From Varroa destructor (Eukaryota; Arthropoda; Arachnida; Mesostigmata; Varroidae): 64,000 bases of DNA. The stretch lies in assembly GCF_002443255.2 (NCBI RefSeq), contig NW_019211458.1, forward strand, positions 9,639,364 through 9,703,363. Reading direction: 5' to 3'. A program made the translations under genes and the position numbers. Position 1 is the first letter of the stretch; each line of letters starts with the position of its first letter. Positions 36,424 to 48,469 of this stretch are shown one piece after another. The notes below the pieces were generated by a model that saw only the letters and a list, made by a program, of their open reading frames with translations, was not told the DNA's origin and made no database searches.

Positions 36424-36794
36424 CTAAGGTTTCGCAAACACAACTGGATGTGCGAGAATATCAATTCTTAAACATTATTGCGTTTTAATTATGATTAAAC
36501 GATAGACGCGGGACCCGTATTTCCAACTAGGTGAGACATACGCCACTTACAATAGATATTTCAGAAGTGAGCTTCAGAAGCTTTTTTAAGCCACCGACAA
36601 ACCGTTGGATTAAAATATTTACTTATAGTTAGAAGAAAAAAGAGCTCTTTACAATGCGTACACACCGTGTGAGTGCGTATGTGAAGTAAATGTGTAAAAG
36701 GGAAGTTTATATATGGTAGGGATAATATAAAGTATACGAACACAAACTGTACAATTCTGATTAAGACTGAGATTATCTTAACTGTTATGTATTT

Positions 36795-36815
36795 GCTTGA
36801 CTTTGCAGGTAAGGA
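36795..36815 (+). promoter_or_regulatory. Juxtaposed 3'/5' splice-site motif (weaker recursive-splice candidate)
   Basis: gcttgactttgcag is followed directly by GTAAGG, junction 36808/36809. The pyrimidine tract is short, so this is weaker than the site at 52485. Confidence 0.15.
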
Positions 36816-38899
36816 AGTCCTATAGTCGTACTGTTCTGGTGATAAGGGTAATCCGAACCTAAGTAATGCCCTAGGAAACACCGGATGAATCTCTCAATTG
36901 TCCCGATACAAATGTTCTCGGTGCATTTATTGCTCTCAGGTGCTGTAAACGCTAATATACGCCGGTGCATATCGACTACTTACGTGTTTATATGTACCTT
37001 TGATCTTTTTTTTATTAATTTTGGCAACGTTGTCATAACAAATCCGTCAATTGATAGATAAGTTCGTAAATAGTACGTAACAGTGCTTGCATGACGGTTC
37101 CATAAAAACGAAAGCACTTCTTTTGAGCACAACAAATTACTCGGCAGGTCTACTAACGGGCAACATCATTCGCGCTCTGTTTTTTTTCTGTAGCTTACGG
37201 CCTATTAAACCTGTGACTGGCCACTAGTTGAGTTCTAAACTATACAAAGTGGCATTTGGCAAGGTTTATAAGTTGCGTCCGAAGTTAATTTTTCATGCGA
37301 ATTGTGTATGATGCGTGATTATTCGGCTCCTCAGTATATGGGAATATTAGATCCAGGTGGTTATAAGTATCTACGATGTTTTTAAACTTCCAACTTTACT
37401 TCGCAACTAAAAATCGATCATTAAAAAGGCAGTCCGGAAGTGTCCGAGTAATACTTCTAAGAGAACTTAATATCAATATGATAGAGGAAATCAGTAAAAT
37501 AAGTTATTTAAGTTAATAATGTACACATCTTTTGATATTCAGAAACGTGTTCCTATCTGTGTTGTTGTTTTATTATACGACGTTGACATCATCAAATTAA
37601 TTTCTAGCTGGTAGACTTCGATGTTACTTTTGAAAAAAAAAGAAACGCAAAAGTCAGGCCAACGTTTTGCAGCGTTAGTCACCTCCTGTTCCTCTAACTT
37701 ATAATCTATATTACATGTTATAATCGCCAATCACTTTCTGTTTGCGTTTGTTTACTATTTTTGATGGAGGCGCAAAGAAAGTTCTGGTATATTGGTAGCG
37801 GCACCAACACGTATTGTTCATTGACTTGAACTTTAGAACACCAATAGCGTTGATGACAATTTGCCCTCTACTTGTTAACTTCATGCCGCGACGTTCCGCT
37901 ATTAGTTTAATGCATCGCTCGAAAAGTTTAAGTCCCATTTGTTTCTTCGCAAGCGGTAGCACGTAGCAGATATATAGCACGATAAAGCTTAACCTGTTTG
38001 CAACTGGTTAGGATTGCGCAAAGGAAAACAGATTGCAGCTGAAGAGAGCGGACATTCAGTCTAAATTTAAGGTAGCAATAACATAGGATGAGGTGTCATA
38101 TCCTGTGGGTAGAAAGCGTTGGGTCGCTTCGTAAGTTAGTACCAGGTCATGACGCTAACGTCAGCTTGGGTGTATGTTTGTCCGTTCGTATGTGTATGTT
38201 CCAATTAATAATTTTATAGCACTTAGCTAGCAGCAATGGCCTGGTCGCTAGCTTGAAAACCAGCACACCCAAACTAGAAGGTAATAAATCTTGACGAAAT
38301 TACGCCCCAACGCGACTCCCCTCCATTATGGGGCGCTGCCAACCACTATCGTTTCAAGCGGCGCATAGGGACGCATATAGTTGCAGTGCTAACAGTGGTA
38401 TCGTATAGAGCACTGGCCATAGTGGCTCCAGCAGTAGCAGCTACTGCTGTATAAAACGCGAATTGCTGCGACGTTCGTAATAGCTCAGTGCGTGTACATA
38501 CGACTGCCAGTTGTGATATGCACAATGACTATTCAACCTCACTCTAACTGGCACCCGGCGTGCTGATGTGCAGACATCACAGCCGCCGCTGCAAGGCTTA
38601 AATAGCACCATCACTACCGATATACATGTACACACGTTCCTTTCGAACGGTCTTCATTTTCGTGGCCGGCATCGGCGCTTTTTATCTACCTATATAAAAA
38701 ATATTATTCTAATAGTCAGATACTGTAGTACACACAACACCAACAACAACAGTCTATTGTCGTTGTTACGTAAGGCCAGAGGTGAAGTTTCGGCCAGCGG
38801 GATTGCCGCTCCAGCTCCTTCTAGTGCTGGCTTAGCTGCCTGTTTCAGTTGGACATTTGGCGGCATTGCCTTCGCTATTGTAATCACCGGCGTCATCTT

Positions 38900-39800
38900 G
38901 TCACCGGAATGATAACGCACGAAACCGTATCTATCGAGGATATAATATATGATTACTAGCTGAGCCTTTCGTGCTTCTCAGTAAGTGCGCACTGCTGTCG
39001 TTGTCGACGTCGCTAGCGAAGACTGCGCCCTCCTTATCGATGTGTTCGCTGTAGTCCGAACGCGATACGACGTGCCTACCGTCTGGCACTCGTGAGTATA
39101 GGACATCGCCTAAACAGTGCCACGTAGGCAGGCCAATGCTGCCGTTGGCGTCGTCGCTCTCTGTTCCGTGACGATTATCGTCTCCGATTGCTGGTGCCGA
39201 GCGCGGGTCGAGGTATTTCTATCTCTTTTCGTACTGCGTTCTTGAATCGCGTTTGGTTTAGTTTAGTGTGCTGTACTGTGTCCCGCTGTGAGGCATTATA
39301 GCACTGGACTACAACCAGTGAGTGGCGTTAGTGCTGTTTATTGTTGGCGTTGTGAGGGGGGCAAATACAGCCAGGCACGAGAGCTGGCAGTCGAGCTCTA
39401 TATTGCGCTAGTAGCTCGGGTCGCCCAGAGATCTACTTTGGGGTGGTATCTATTTTAATGCTATTAGTTGTAGAGAAGGCGCGCCAGCCAGCCGCTGGTC
39501 ATTCAGCGGTTTCATGGCTATGCAACGGCTGCCAACATAGTCTCGATCTGACCTACACGCGTCCGACCCTGGGTACTGTTGGATGATGGTTTGGAAGACG
39601 GGAGGTAGAGTTAGGAAGGAAGGAAGGCGATTTGGACGAAAGTAAGCAAGGAGGGAGCCGCGCGGATGCGGCAGTTTAATTACGGAAGTGCTTCTCCAGA
39701 GGGGACTCGATTGTCGTTGTTAATATTACTGTTACCGCCGGCGACTGTCACGGTAGCCAGTGGCTTATGTGCTACTACTAGGGATCATTCCTTTGCCGGA
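38900..39800. promoter_or_regulatory. CpG-rich patch, possible promoter or enhancer
   Basis: This stretch is clearly richer in CpG and G+C than the AT-rich DNA on both sides; the first 60 bases from 39001 carry about nine CpG. No open frame of note lies in it. In an unmethylated arthropod genome such islands often mark promoters or 5' untranslated exons, but no TATA box or start codon with a downstream frame is identified. Confidence 0.25.
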
Positions 39801-40237
39801 TAGCAGGCTGGCTATACACCCACTGATAACGATAATAGCAATAGTAAAATCTCGTGTAGTTCTTTGACTTAACATGACTAGCTTGCCACTGCTCCCAAGG
39901 GCGCGATAGCTTTCTACATGTAGGTCTAGCCAAACTTCTCTATCAAGAAACTGTGAAGTGTGTTGTTTTTGCTATGCCTTAGTTAGATTATAATTTGGTG
40001 AAAAGTCAGATCTTCTCTAATATTAATAGAACAGATTGTTTCGTAGCTCCACACTCTACGCTTTGAGCCACGAATGATCTTCGGAATTAAATCAGTACCT
40101 GTAAAATTAAATCACTATTAACTAGCTGCACTAGTAACATAGCCTTTATGTGCTCCTTATGAGCAAATACCTAGGAACTCCTTCCCTTTTTACTCAAAAT
40201 TGTGTACCTCAAAGTGGAAACTGTGTACAGTGGCTTA

Positions 40238-40286
40238 TCATCGATAACGTATGCGTTGTCAGAGACAACGCATACGTTATCGATGA
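40238..40286 (+). repeat. Perfect 23-bp inverted repeat with 3-nt spacer
   Basis: Arms 40238-40260 and 40264-40286 are exact reverse complements around aga. The arm begins tcatcgataacg and ends gcgttgtc. No protein frame explains it. Unlike the AT palindromes elsewhere, the arms have mixed composition, so slippage cannot produce it. It could be a recent template-switch duplication, a small transposon-end remnant or a hairpin RNA source. The 3-nt loop is too tight for a typical microRNA precursor. Confidence 0.95.
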
Positions 40287-40289
40287 ACA

Positions 40290-42100
40290 ACTGACTTGAC
40301 GGCCTCGGGGCACAACGCTTTTACCTTTCCTTAACCACAGAAACACTTCAACCATACGAGTTCTATGGTGTTCTGTAAAAAAAAGAAATGTTCTATGTGC
40401 ACGTAACGATCATAATTCATTTCGTAGACATTACGTGATTTCTCCAGTTTGATTAACAAAGCCCAACTGAAACGATGCCGTCGTTGAAAGCAATAGTCGG
40501 ATCGAGCCAATATTATTTAATATATTTAATATATTTACTAGTTGTGAGAAAACTAGAAAATGTCGTTCTGTAGTGACCACGGCTGTTTGGAATCATAAAA
40601 CTACAAGGTCCGCATAAAGTTCCAGATAGCTTAATAAGTCGAAAACAAACCAGCTCACGTGGAATGTACACTCCTCCCATCTTTTAGACGCTTAATCATC
40701 TCAATGGACCGACTGTTAATTGAAAGAGTCACTCAGTCTCGCGTTTCGACGGATGGGACGATTACGGCACACAAAAGGCATTTTATGGTTGTTTTAACTT
40801 TCAAACATCGAACGCTGGCTTCGGAGCCCGTTCGATGTCCTATTAGGTAGGCCGATCCGCTACTTTCGGAGTATTGAAGTGGGATCCTTAAAGGGATCGC
40901 TTTCCATTTGATGTAGATGCGGAACGTTGCCGTGACGACCTGTGATTTCTTTCTATTGCAGAAACGACATAGTACACCGAGCGATGGACACAAAGTGAAA
41001 TTTGTTTATTATGATCTCCTCGCCGTTGATGCCCAATAGCATCGCGTTAGAAATGCTTACATCTGGATGTATCTATGAATGAACATCTATGTGCACATAA
41101 AAAAAAGAGGCCTGCATCTTGAAAACATCGCTTTGCTGCCAGCCTCAGGTCTCCGTTCTCGAGTGTAAGGGGCAATAAGGGGCGAGCGTAACCCGCTTGC
41201 TATCGGGTTAAATTATTGTGTTTTATAAGGCAGTAGAGCCGCTCCGAATGGTGGCGATATCATTTTGCTAGCTACTGCGGTATAATTATCGAAGTGGTTT
41301 TCTCTCTTTCGGATTCCATCTTCTCCTCTCGTCGTGTTTTTGTCTTAAGCATCATGTTATGTTTCTCCCCAACTTCTGCTCCCCTGGCCTGTTGATGTCC
41401 CCGTTCTGTGACGGTCAGTAGAGATAGGCCAGTTGAAGCTGTGCGCCTCTCACAAGTCTCTTTCGTCGCTTGGCCACCCCCATCACACCACTGAGCCTTC
41501 GAAAAAAAACAGGCTAATTGTGCGTCTGCTATTGGCCCGGGGCGGGCCACGCCATTGAGTATCCTTGCTATCACGATTCGGGTGCAGTTCAGTGCGTCAC
41601 AGTCGACCGCATTGCATCGTCTCGCATTTTCTCAGGCATTGGCAAAAAGTGCATAAATGATTGCATTTGTGCCCCCCCCCCCCCATTACCCCACTTAACA
41701 GTTTCGTACTATTATTGCTGCTTCTGATGCTTTCGCTGCGGTTGACAGTGTCATGTTCGTAGATAGTATCTTGCTGGCCGTACACAAGGCATCGTTATAA
41801 TAAATAACAGTTATAGCAAAATTCTGCAAAACTATTAAGAAGCTATGTACTTTTAAAGAGCCGAGCTAAAAAAGTGCAAACTACACACTTTATAATTAGA
41901 AAAACAATATTGATTTAGCTACAAATTAGCTCGTCAGCGGAAGTACTACAGTATACCGAGTCTGCATGCTATTTGTTTTGTTAAATAACCTATTGAATAT
42001 CTTGATGAAATAACGCGGTTTGATGTCGCTCACAAATTACTTACGACGTCACCTTTTGATTTTTCATTGACTCACGTAAAAAATCTTCTTACGACAAAAT
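40290..42100. other. No gene seen
   Basis: Mostly AT-rich with short unsupported frames. A C13 run lies at 41672-41684. The direct repeat aattaaatca occurs twice just before this block (about 40086 and 40106). Confidence 0.5.
41672..41684 (+). repeat. C13 homopolymer
   Basis: Thirteen C residues, unusual in this AT-leaning sequence; a likely length-polymorphic or sequencing-error-prone site. Confidence 0.85.
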
Positions 42101-42108
42101 GTTCCTTA

Positions 42109-42345
42109 TTATAGTGGTAGGTAGTAGTCGTAATTTCTGAGTTGTCGAATACCTCCCGTGCGACAGTGACGCCGTCCGCGATACGAATGCTGTTCCTGTT
42201 GATATGATCCGAATGAAAAGGCATATAAGTAATGTTTCCTTCTGCGTGATAGGTGACAATGATCCTCTAGCATCGAGGTTTCCTTGGTGTCCCCTACGCT
42301 TGAAATGCTCCAGTCACATAGAAATGATTCGTATTCACTGGCCAT
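42109..42345 (-). CDS. Small ATG-initiated open frame (78 aa), unknown
   Basis: It starts with ATG in a strong context (ccaaATGGCC: A at -3, G at +4) and encodes MASEYESFLCDWSISS... with a Tyr-rich end (NYDYYLPL). No domain or signal peptide is seen. A GAG|GTATTC donor-like site lies near its end, so it could also be a first exon. Start context is its only support beyond being open. Confidence 0.17.
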   Translation of the reverse strand: MASEYESFLCDWSISSVGDTKETSMLEDHCHLSRRRKHYLYAFSFGSYQQEQHSYRGRRHCRTGGIRQLRNYDYYLPL

Positions 42346-42807
42346 TTGGATGAAAACGATGAAATAAGAAATACGTTCGAGAGAAGACCTATCTAGGTAG
42401 TTTTCTAAGATCGTTTTACGACTGGCTTAAGAAGTTAATCGTTTGCATGCTGAAATGTATCAATAGGTACATTTTTCGTTTATCAACCATTTAAAAATGA
42501 TACGTGTCTTATAGAATTCACCATACAGATTAAGTGTGCCACTTGAGAAAATGTCATCATAGTACTGACCTAAATAGAAACACTATTACAGCTAAAGCGT
42601 AGGACGGCGGCGACCTTGGCAGCCTAAAAATGTCTAGCTGCTGAAACATCCGCCTGGACTTGGAGTACTATTGTTAGTGGGTACATGTACATACCGTAAG
42701 TACACGGTATTAGTACAGTCTGACGACGTAAATCGACATTACGTATGAACAAGCACCTCTGGAAGGACAGCTTGGTTTTACTATTTCATATACTCACATA
42801 TTTACGT

Positions 42808-42810
<3 letters not shown>

Positions 42811-42846
<36 letters not shown>
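42811..42846 (+). repeat. (TA)18 microsatellite
   Basis: Uninterrupted TA run of 36 nt. Confidence 0.9.
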
Positions 42847-42849
<3 letters not shown>

Positions 42850-45800
42850 TTAATCTGGTGTTAAATAACTTCTACACAAACCGAAATAAACGTATTAATA
42901 TTACTTGGTGGTTTTTGCATAAATCCTCAGGATTTTACGTACTTCATTATCAACCAAAAGATGTATTTTTTGCGTCGTTTTAGAATGCAAAGGTGGAACT
43001 TCTTCTCGATGTTTATTTAACGAAGATGGAAGTTCTCTCCCGTTTTCGTGTTATAGCATTATATTTGGGAAAACACTCCCTGGCCAAACTGTCCAGTTGA
43101 GAAAGGCTCCGAAAATATGCACTCTAGCAAGCTACGCTAACATTTCGATATGCCCTGTAAAGGCGAGTTCGTGCTTTGTAATGTACTGATAAAGCAATTC
43201 GTTCGTCACAGCGTTTGAACGAAATCGATGTACAACAATGGGTTTAGGGATTCACGCTTGCCGATGACTCGTCACAATTCTGTGACGTCAGTCACACATG
43301 TCGGTCATCCAGTCCTTTCCCTAACAGATACTGGACTTAATCGACACACATTTCTCTTGCCGAAGAAATCAAAGGTTCAACGTGCTATACTTTTGAGGTG
43401 TTCCATTGGACGCGGTGACAATGTCGAATGTCGAAGACACACTAGTCTCGTAGTTATGAGGGAAACTCTAATGGTAACTATGAGCACGTTTTACTATTCT
43501 TAGAACGTTATTGACAACTGTCACCAACGCAAAACTACAGTGTTTACGAACTCGAAGAACGACAGCGCGGGCTTGTTTAGTGAATATTCAGCTAGAATTC
43601 TATATGTATTATAGGTCCCACCATTCTGAGTTTGTTTTCCGTATTTCTTCATTGTAATCATTTATACGGCTGCCCAGTTCAATCAAACAAAAGGAGCTTT
43701 AAAATACCTTGTAACAGCGTAATATGGTTTGTTTGTCACGATAGCCCACTGATGCGTGCCTTGTGATACAAGGCGCAAGCTGCCAATGACGAAATCCGCT
43801 ATTGTCAAAGACCACCACGTTCGAATCAATGGCAGTTGATTAATGATTCAGTCGAAGAAGTACAACGACCATACAATAAACTGTATAAATAAATCACTGA
43901 GTTTTTTTGACTTAGAGATTTACAGATCTTAAACTGACTAAGACCGATGTGGGCCCAGAAAGCCCTCAGCAGTATAGGTCATATCTTAAAAAAAAAACTT
44001 AGCTTATTCGCACTACATATATGACAGCGACGTACGCAGGCAAATTTAGTTCACTGTAAAAATTTATTTGCTGAAACCGTTAAATACTTACGAATAGGCT
44101 ATTTTTTAACGCATCATATAATAACTGCCAAGATTTGTTCTTCCGGGACAGATTTTTGCCTGTAGTCAGGTTCATCTTTTGCCAGTTAGTGAATAGACAT
44201 ATTGAATTGGCGGCTAGGAGTCAATCTGTGATTGACGGCTGACTAACGGCTAAGTGGGCATCCCACTATCTGGGATAGTCATGCTTCCTTTGGTCTAACG
44301 AGAGCAAGCTTTTATAGGAGGTGGCCTAACGCAATTTTGCTTCGCTGAATTTTAACCTTTTTAGAGCCATTTATAAATCTATTCCCCAGAGGCCTCCGGC
44401 TCAATCGCACAGGCGTTGGAAGACTTTTTATCAGACACCTATATATTAAATGGTGGGGGTGTTTTTTTATCACGCATGCTTTACGCGTTTCTTACGCCAT
44501 AGCGTTGAAAGCCTTTGCTGTGTTAACAAGTACGTATATTGTTGTGCTTGAAGGAGTTTTATATGCATATGTTTACTTTACTGGTCACGGTGACCCGATG
44601 ACTTGAATCGTGACTCTATATGCTACTTGACTGTATCGCGGTGCTTAGATGTAACATGCTCTTCAAAACGAACTTTCAACGCTGCGAGGCGTTGAGGGCA
44701 TGATGAAAGCAAAAAATCTGGACTACGTGTTCCAGCTTTCTCGATTTCGAAACAGGTGTTTCTATTTCGAAATGGGGATCTGAGGTTTTCACAAAGCCGT
44801 ATACGTATGTCCGTGTGGTATCTTTCAACTCAGCATGGGCCCCACTTCACAGTTCATGTGGTCGCTGAGTCTAGGGACTAACCATACTAGCTCTACTGTT
44901 CTATATGACGATTCAGCGTTATTACATAATCGACGTTTCCATTGATTAGAATAAAATGCGCTATACCATTATCTGAAAATATTACATGAGGCGGGCAAGA
45001 TAATTCGGAGGTAACATTACTTCGTACGTACCCGAATGATAATAATAAACGGCGTATAGCGATTCAGTTTACGTAAAAACTGGAATAGGTTTAGGGAGCT
45101 AGGAAAAAAATTATATCGATAATGGCGCTCGTTGATTTTTCATAGCTCATTTGTCTATGTATCAATATTACTTATTTGATATTACTAAAATTCTATGTCC
45201 GTCTATCTGTTTGTGGGACCTAAAACGACCCTTTAAAGTGGTCACTTGGGGTTAATTTTCGCAAAATTTGTGCGGAAAATCGAGTTAGTCGTAGTGTATT
45301 TTATCCTGAAGGAGGAAAAGTCTGCTCATTCGCTTAGAGCATTATATTAAATAGGTTGATTGTAAACGAATGGCTGAAGCTTCTCATTTTTGTGCTTCCA
45401 TACACCAAAGTGGCAAGCAGCATCGTCCGTGTTGATGTATCATCTAATGTACAAATGTATATCTCTATGAAAATTATGCATGAACAAACCATGCTTACGG
45501 AAGAAGCTATTAGAGTATATACATATAGCTGTTACCTGTTATTTTCCCTAGAGAAGATTTTTTTATAGCGGATTATAAATTAGATATTGAATAGATATAT
45601 GGGTTTCAAAAATAGATTAAGCGTAATTATGTTGTAAAATTTACTTGCTGTTACCTTCCTTGTATCTGCTCGGACTCACGTGTACCTCCGCTAAGCTTGA
45701 CAATCTCTGGCATACCGTTCCATGTAACCTACTGTAAGAAATTGCCGAAAAGCTCTACTCTAAACAAAGCCGGTGAGGTGCCTCTTACGAGGAGAAGGCA

Positions 45801-46085
45801 TGAGGCGAGTGATTCTTCGAAGCGTTCATCACCTCGTCGTCGAGTAAATGTGAGTGTACGGCCACCAACTCGCAGGTTGACTAGTTTCATGGCATTGTCA
45901 TCCTGGACGCAGTTGGTCGTGCGGCCGTTATGTTTACGATGGCGGGTTAAATGCTCTCGGCTTTATCGGATATCCACAAATATCCAGCCCCTCTAATGCC
46001 AATCGATCGATTAGTCAATGACGAGAGGTGTGGAACTGTGTGAGTTGTCTTACACTTTTACTTAACGGGCGAAGGCTGTACGAGG

Positions 46086-46111
46086 ATATATATATATATA
46101 TATATATATAT
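46086..46111 (+). repeat. (AT)13 microsatellite
   Basis: Uninterrupted AT run just upstream of the foldback at 46128. Confidence 0.9.
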
Positions 46112-46127
46112 TGCATGCAGCCTTAGC

Positions 46128-46167
46128 ATTGATAAGCCGATATATACATATATATTGGTTTATCAAT
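46128..46167 (+). repeat. 40-nt foldback with two wobble positions
   Basis: 19-nt arms (46128-46146 and 46149-46167) match except at two positions. Both of these would be G-U pairs in plus-strand RNA, so an RNA stem would stay fully paired apart from the terminal loop. The inner part is AT repeat. Confidence 0.7.
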
Positions 46168-46478
46168 ACGAGCTGAAACTCTTCGCGGTCTGACGTCTTG
46201 AGTTTTACGACTTCTGAAGTTTATAGCGCATCTCGCGTAGATGATTTTGATGTACATAAAATACCCAGGAGACGATCTATTAATAAGAAGAAATAATAAA
46301 ATTAATATAATATGTGTGGTATAATCTGTCTTTGTCCGATTTGTGTATTTATTGAATTCTATTTATCTAAGGGCGCGTAGAATATTGCCTGTTAAAGAAA
46401 ACCTGAAGTATTGAAATCGGTAGAAGTAAATGGTAACTATTTAGTTATTTCGATCAAGCGATATATGTTAATTGATCA

Positions 46479-46500
46479 ATATATATATATATATATATAT
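46479..46500 (+). repeat. (AT)11 microsatellite
   Basis: Uninterrupted AT run next to the small palindrome attgatcaat. Confidence 0.9.
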
Positions 46501-48356
46501 AATAAACGAGAGCTTCCCTAAAGGTGTACTATATATAAAAGGCTTTTTATCTTCTTCGTCCTTAGCTTAGAAAAATTACCTTAAGATGCACATCGAAATT
46601 GCGACCCGTCCTGTATACATTCATAGAATTAAGCGGATGGTCGCACAATCTGCATAGTTGCGCATACATTCAAATCTAGATGGTTGTGTATATCCATTGC
46701 AGCGAGTGATTTGTTGGACTGCCATATTGCTACCTAATATTACTTCTTCCGTCTAAATTGAAGGGAGATATTGGGCGACTATGACCTTTCCCCATCTTGG
46801 ACTCGTGTTTAGTTTACAAAGGTTTAGCGTGTTTGCAGGCCGTCCTTCTGTGATTCTTATCAAGCAGACCGTAGACAGTCGCCAAGATGATATTTATGTT
46901 TACTTTGTGGCTGAAGATGTATTGTTTCCCTTCTTTGTCGTTTTTAGGCTGCCTTTCTTACTTACGTTTTCGAGCCCCATCTCTGCGTCGAGTTAGCGTG
47001 CTCTATCGATTTTAGTGCCCCACGCTTTTAGCTCTCGGCCATTTGCTTGCTCCACAAATGTTGCTCAAATGTCGGTTGCTTATGTCTTGCCTGCTAAGCG
47101 AACGTGCATGCATGCACGCACGATGCATAGATGCCGCACGGGTATCAAAAGCTCAAATAAACACCAAAGGAATTTCTGGTGCACGGCTGTATCTACTGCA
47201 TAGTGCTGATCTGCGGGTGTCAATCGATTCAACTAACTCATCTAGTAGTTAGACAGGTATAATGATAAGCCTGTGGTCTATGTAAGACCTGAGTTCAACT
47301 CACTGAATAGCCAAAATTATGATCTTTAGTGCGTAAATATCATTGGTGATGTCTATCTCTAACGCAACTCACTGAGTAGTGCCATACAGCCATTGCCGGC
47401 AACCAACTCCTGAGTAAAAAAAGACCATTTAATTCCTAGCCAGATGCAGCTTTGTATCTCAGCAAACGTATGTAAAAGTATATCATTTAAAGTTTGAATC
47501 GCACTTTAAAATGTAAATATGAGCTTGTAAATACTCTATAAATGATGAACTGCTTGTAATGATCATGAAATGAAGAATTTAACGGGAGAAATATAAATAT
47601 TAGAGGAAAAGTGTGCTTGGAAATTCTGTACTACTGTATGATATATGTCCTGGCCAGTCACTCGTTTCATTCGACTTCTTCAATCCCGGTGGCAACCAAC
47701 ATAGAAAGGTCTACGCAATGTCATTTCTGACAAGTAGGTCCAATCTATTAATTTGTCTTCCTGTCATAGATGCTATATCAATCTAATATTGTCTGTGAAT
47801 GCGGCGTTTCAACCAACGTCCGAGCACGTATTTAGGTGAATAGTACATAATCAAATGTTCTGACATATACTTTGTCAAACACATATAGGCACCCTTGCGA
47901 GCCGGGTTCTCATGCTCGCTCACATCAGAATGAGGGAATGATACATTCGGTTGTATTTCACATTGACTATAGGTAGTTCTACATGTTATTTAATTTTGCC
48001 CCATTAATGTTTATGTCGTGTTCAGTGTTTCGACTTTGAAACGCTACATGCCACAATACATGTTTACTCTTAAAAGCTGTCATACCAGTATAACCTGGCT
48101 GGGAGAAATTGCTAATGCGGCGGAAGGAGCATCAATTTTTCCTTTTATTAAACCGCAGTCAATGTGGTGATGAACTGGGCTGTTTCCTCTTATCGAAGAG
48201 TCCCTTTGATATTTATTATTTTCGGCACATAACAACAACGGATCCTGGCAAATCCCGTGTCCTCATGAGGATTGAATCGGCATTGTATGCCTCACTATGG
48301 TGTGGATAAGAGGCCTCTCTGTTTTTCGAGCGCATTTGGCCTCGTACAGCTATTAG

Positions 48357-48461
48357 CGGCAGATGAAGCTCAGGTTTTGGGCGTGCAGGCCTACGACGCG
48401 CTTATATGGACAACGATGCTTGAGTGTCTGTTACTGACGAGAGGGTCTCAGGGAAGCTGCG
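48357..48461 (+). CDS. Candidate internal exon, unknown protein
   Basis: An acceptor-like AG (ctcgtacagctattag) ends at 48356 (or 48349), and a strong donor GCG|GTGAGTAAA begins at 48462. The frame between is open with helical composition (AADEAQVLGVQAYDALIW). The pyrimidine tract is only moderate. No domain is recognised. Confidence 0.17.
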
Positions 48462-48469
48462 GTGAGTAA

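Larger units (their letters stand above)
34960..38900. other. Gene-poor block
   Basis: No supported gene. Minus-strand frames at 35437-35784 and 35833-36153 are about 100 codons with no motif. A minus-strand frame at 37711-37980 has protein-like composition but no boundaries. A plus-strand frame ending at 38912 finishes with a membrane-like segment (FGGIAFAIVITGVILS), preceded by an acceptor-like ccttctag at about 38820; it is unassigned. Confidence 0.4.
42350..48340. other. Gene-poor AT-rich block
   Basis: No supported gene. The ATG frame at 43228-43503 (+, 91 codons) and the frame at 45697-45996 (+) have no motif. Near 45250 a foldback (attttcgca...tgtgcggaaaat) is present. The 15-mer caactcactgaatag recurs with one change at 47296-47310 and 47365-47379. 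Bases 47102-47122 alternate purine/pyrimidine throughout and include the palindrome cgtgcatgcatgcacg, a possible Z-DNA site. Confidence 0.45.

Noticed and set aside
38680..38912. Membrane-like C-terminus FGGIAFAIVITGVILS on the plus strand
   Set aside because: No start or clear exon boundary in frame, the opposite strand is equally open, and no family is recognised.
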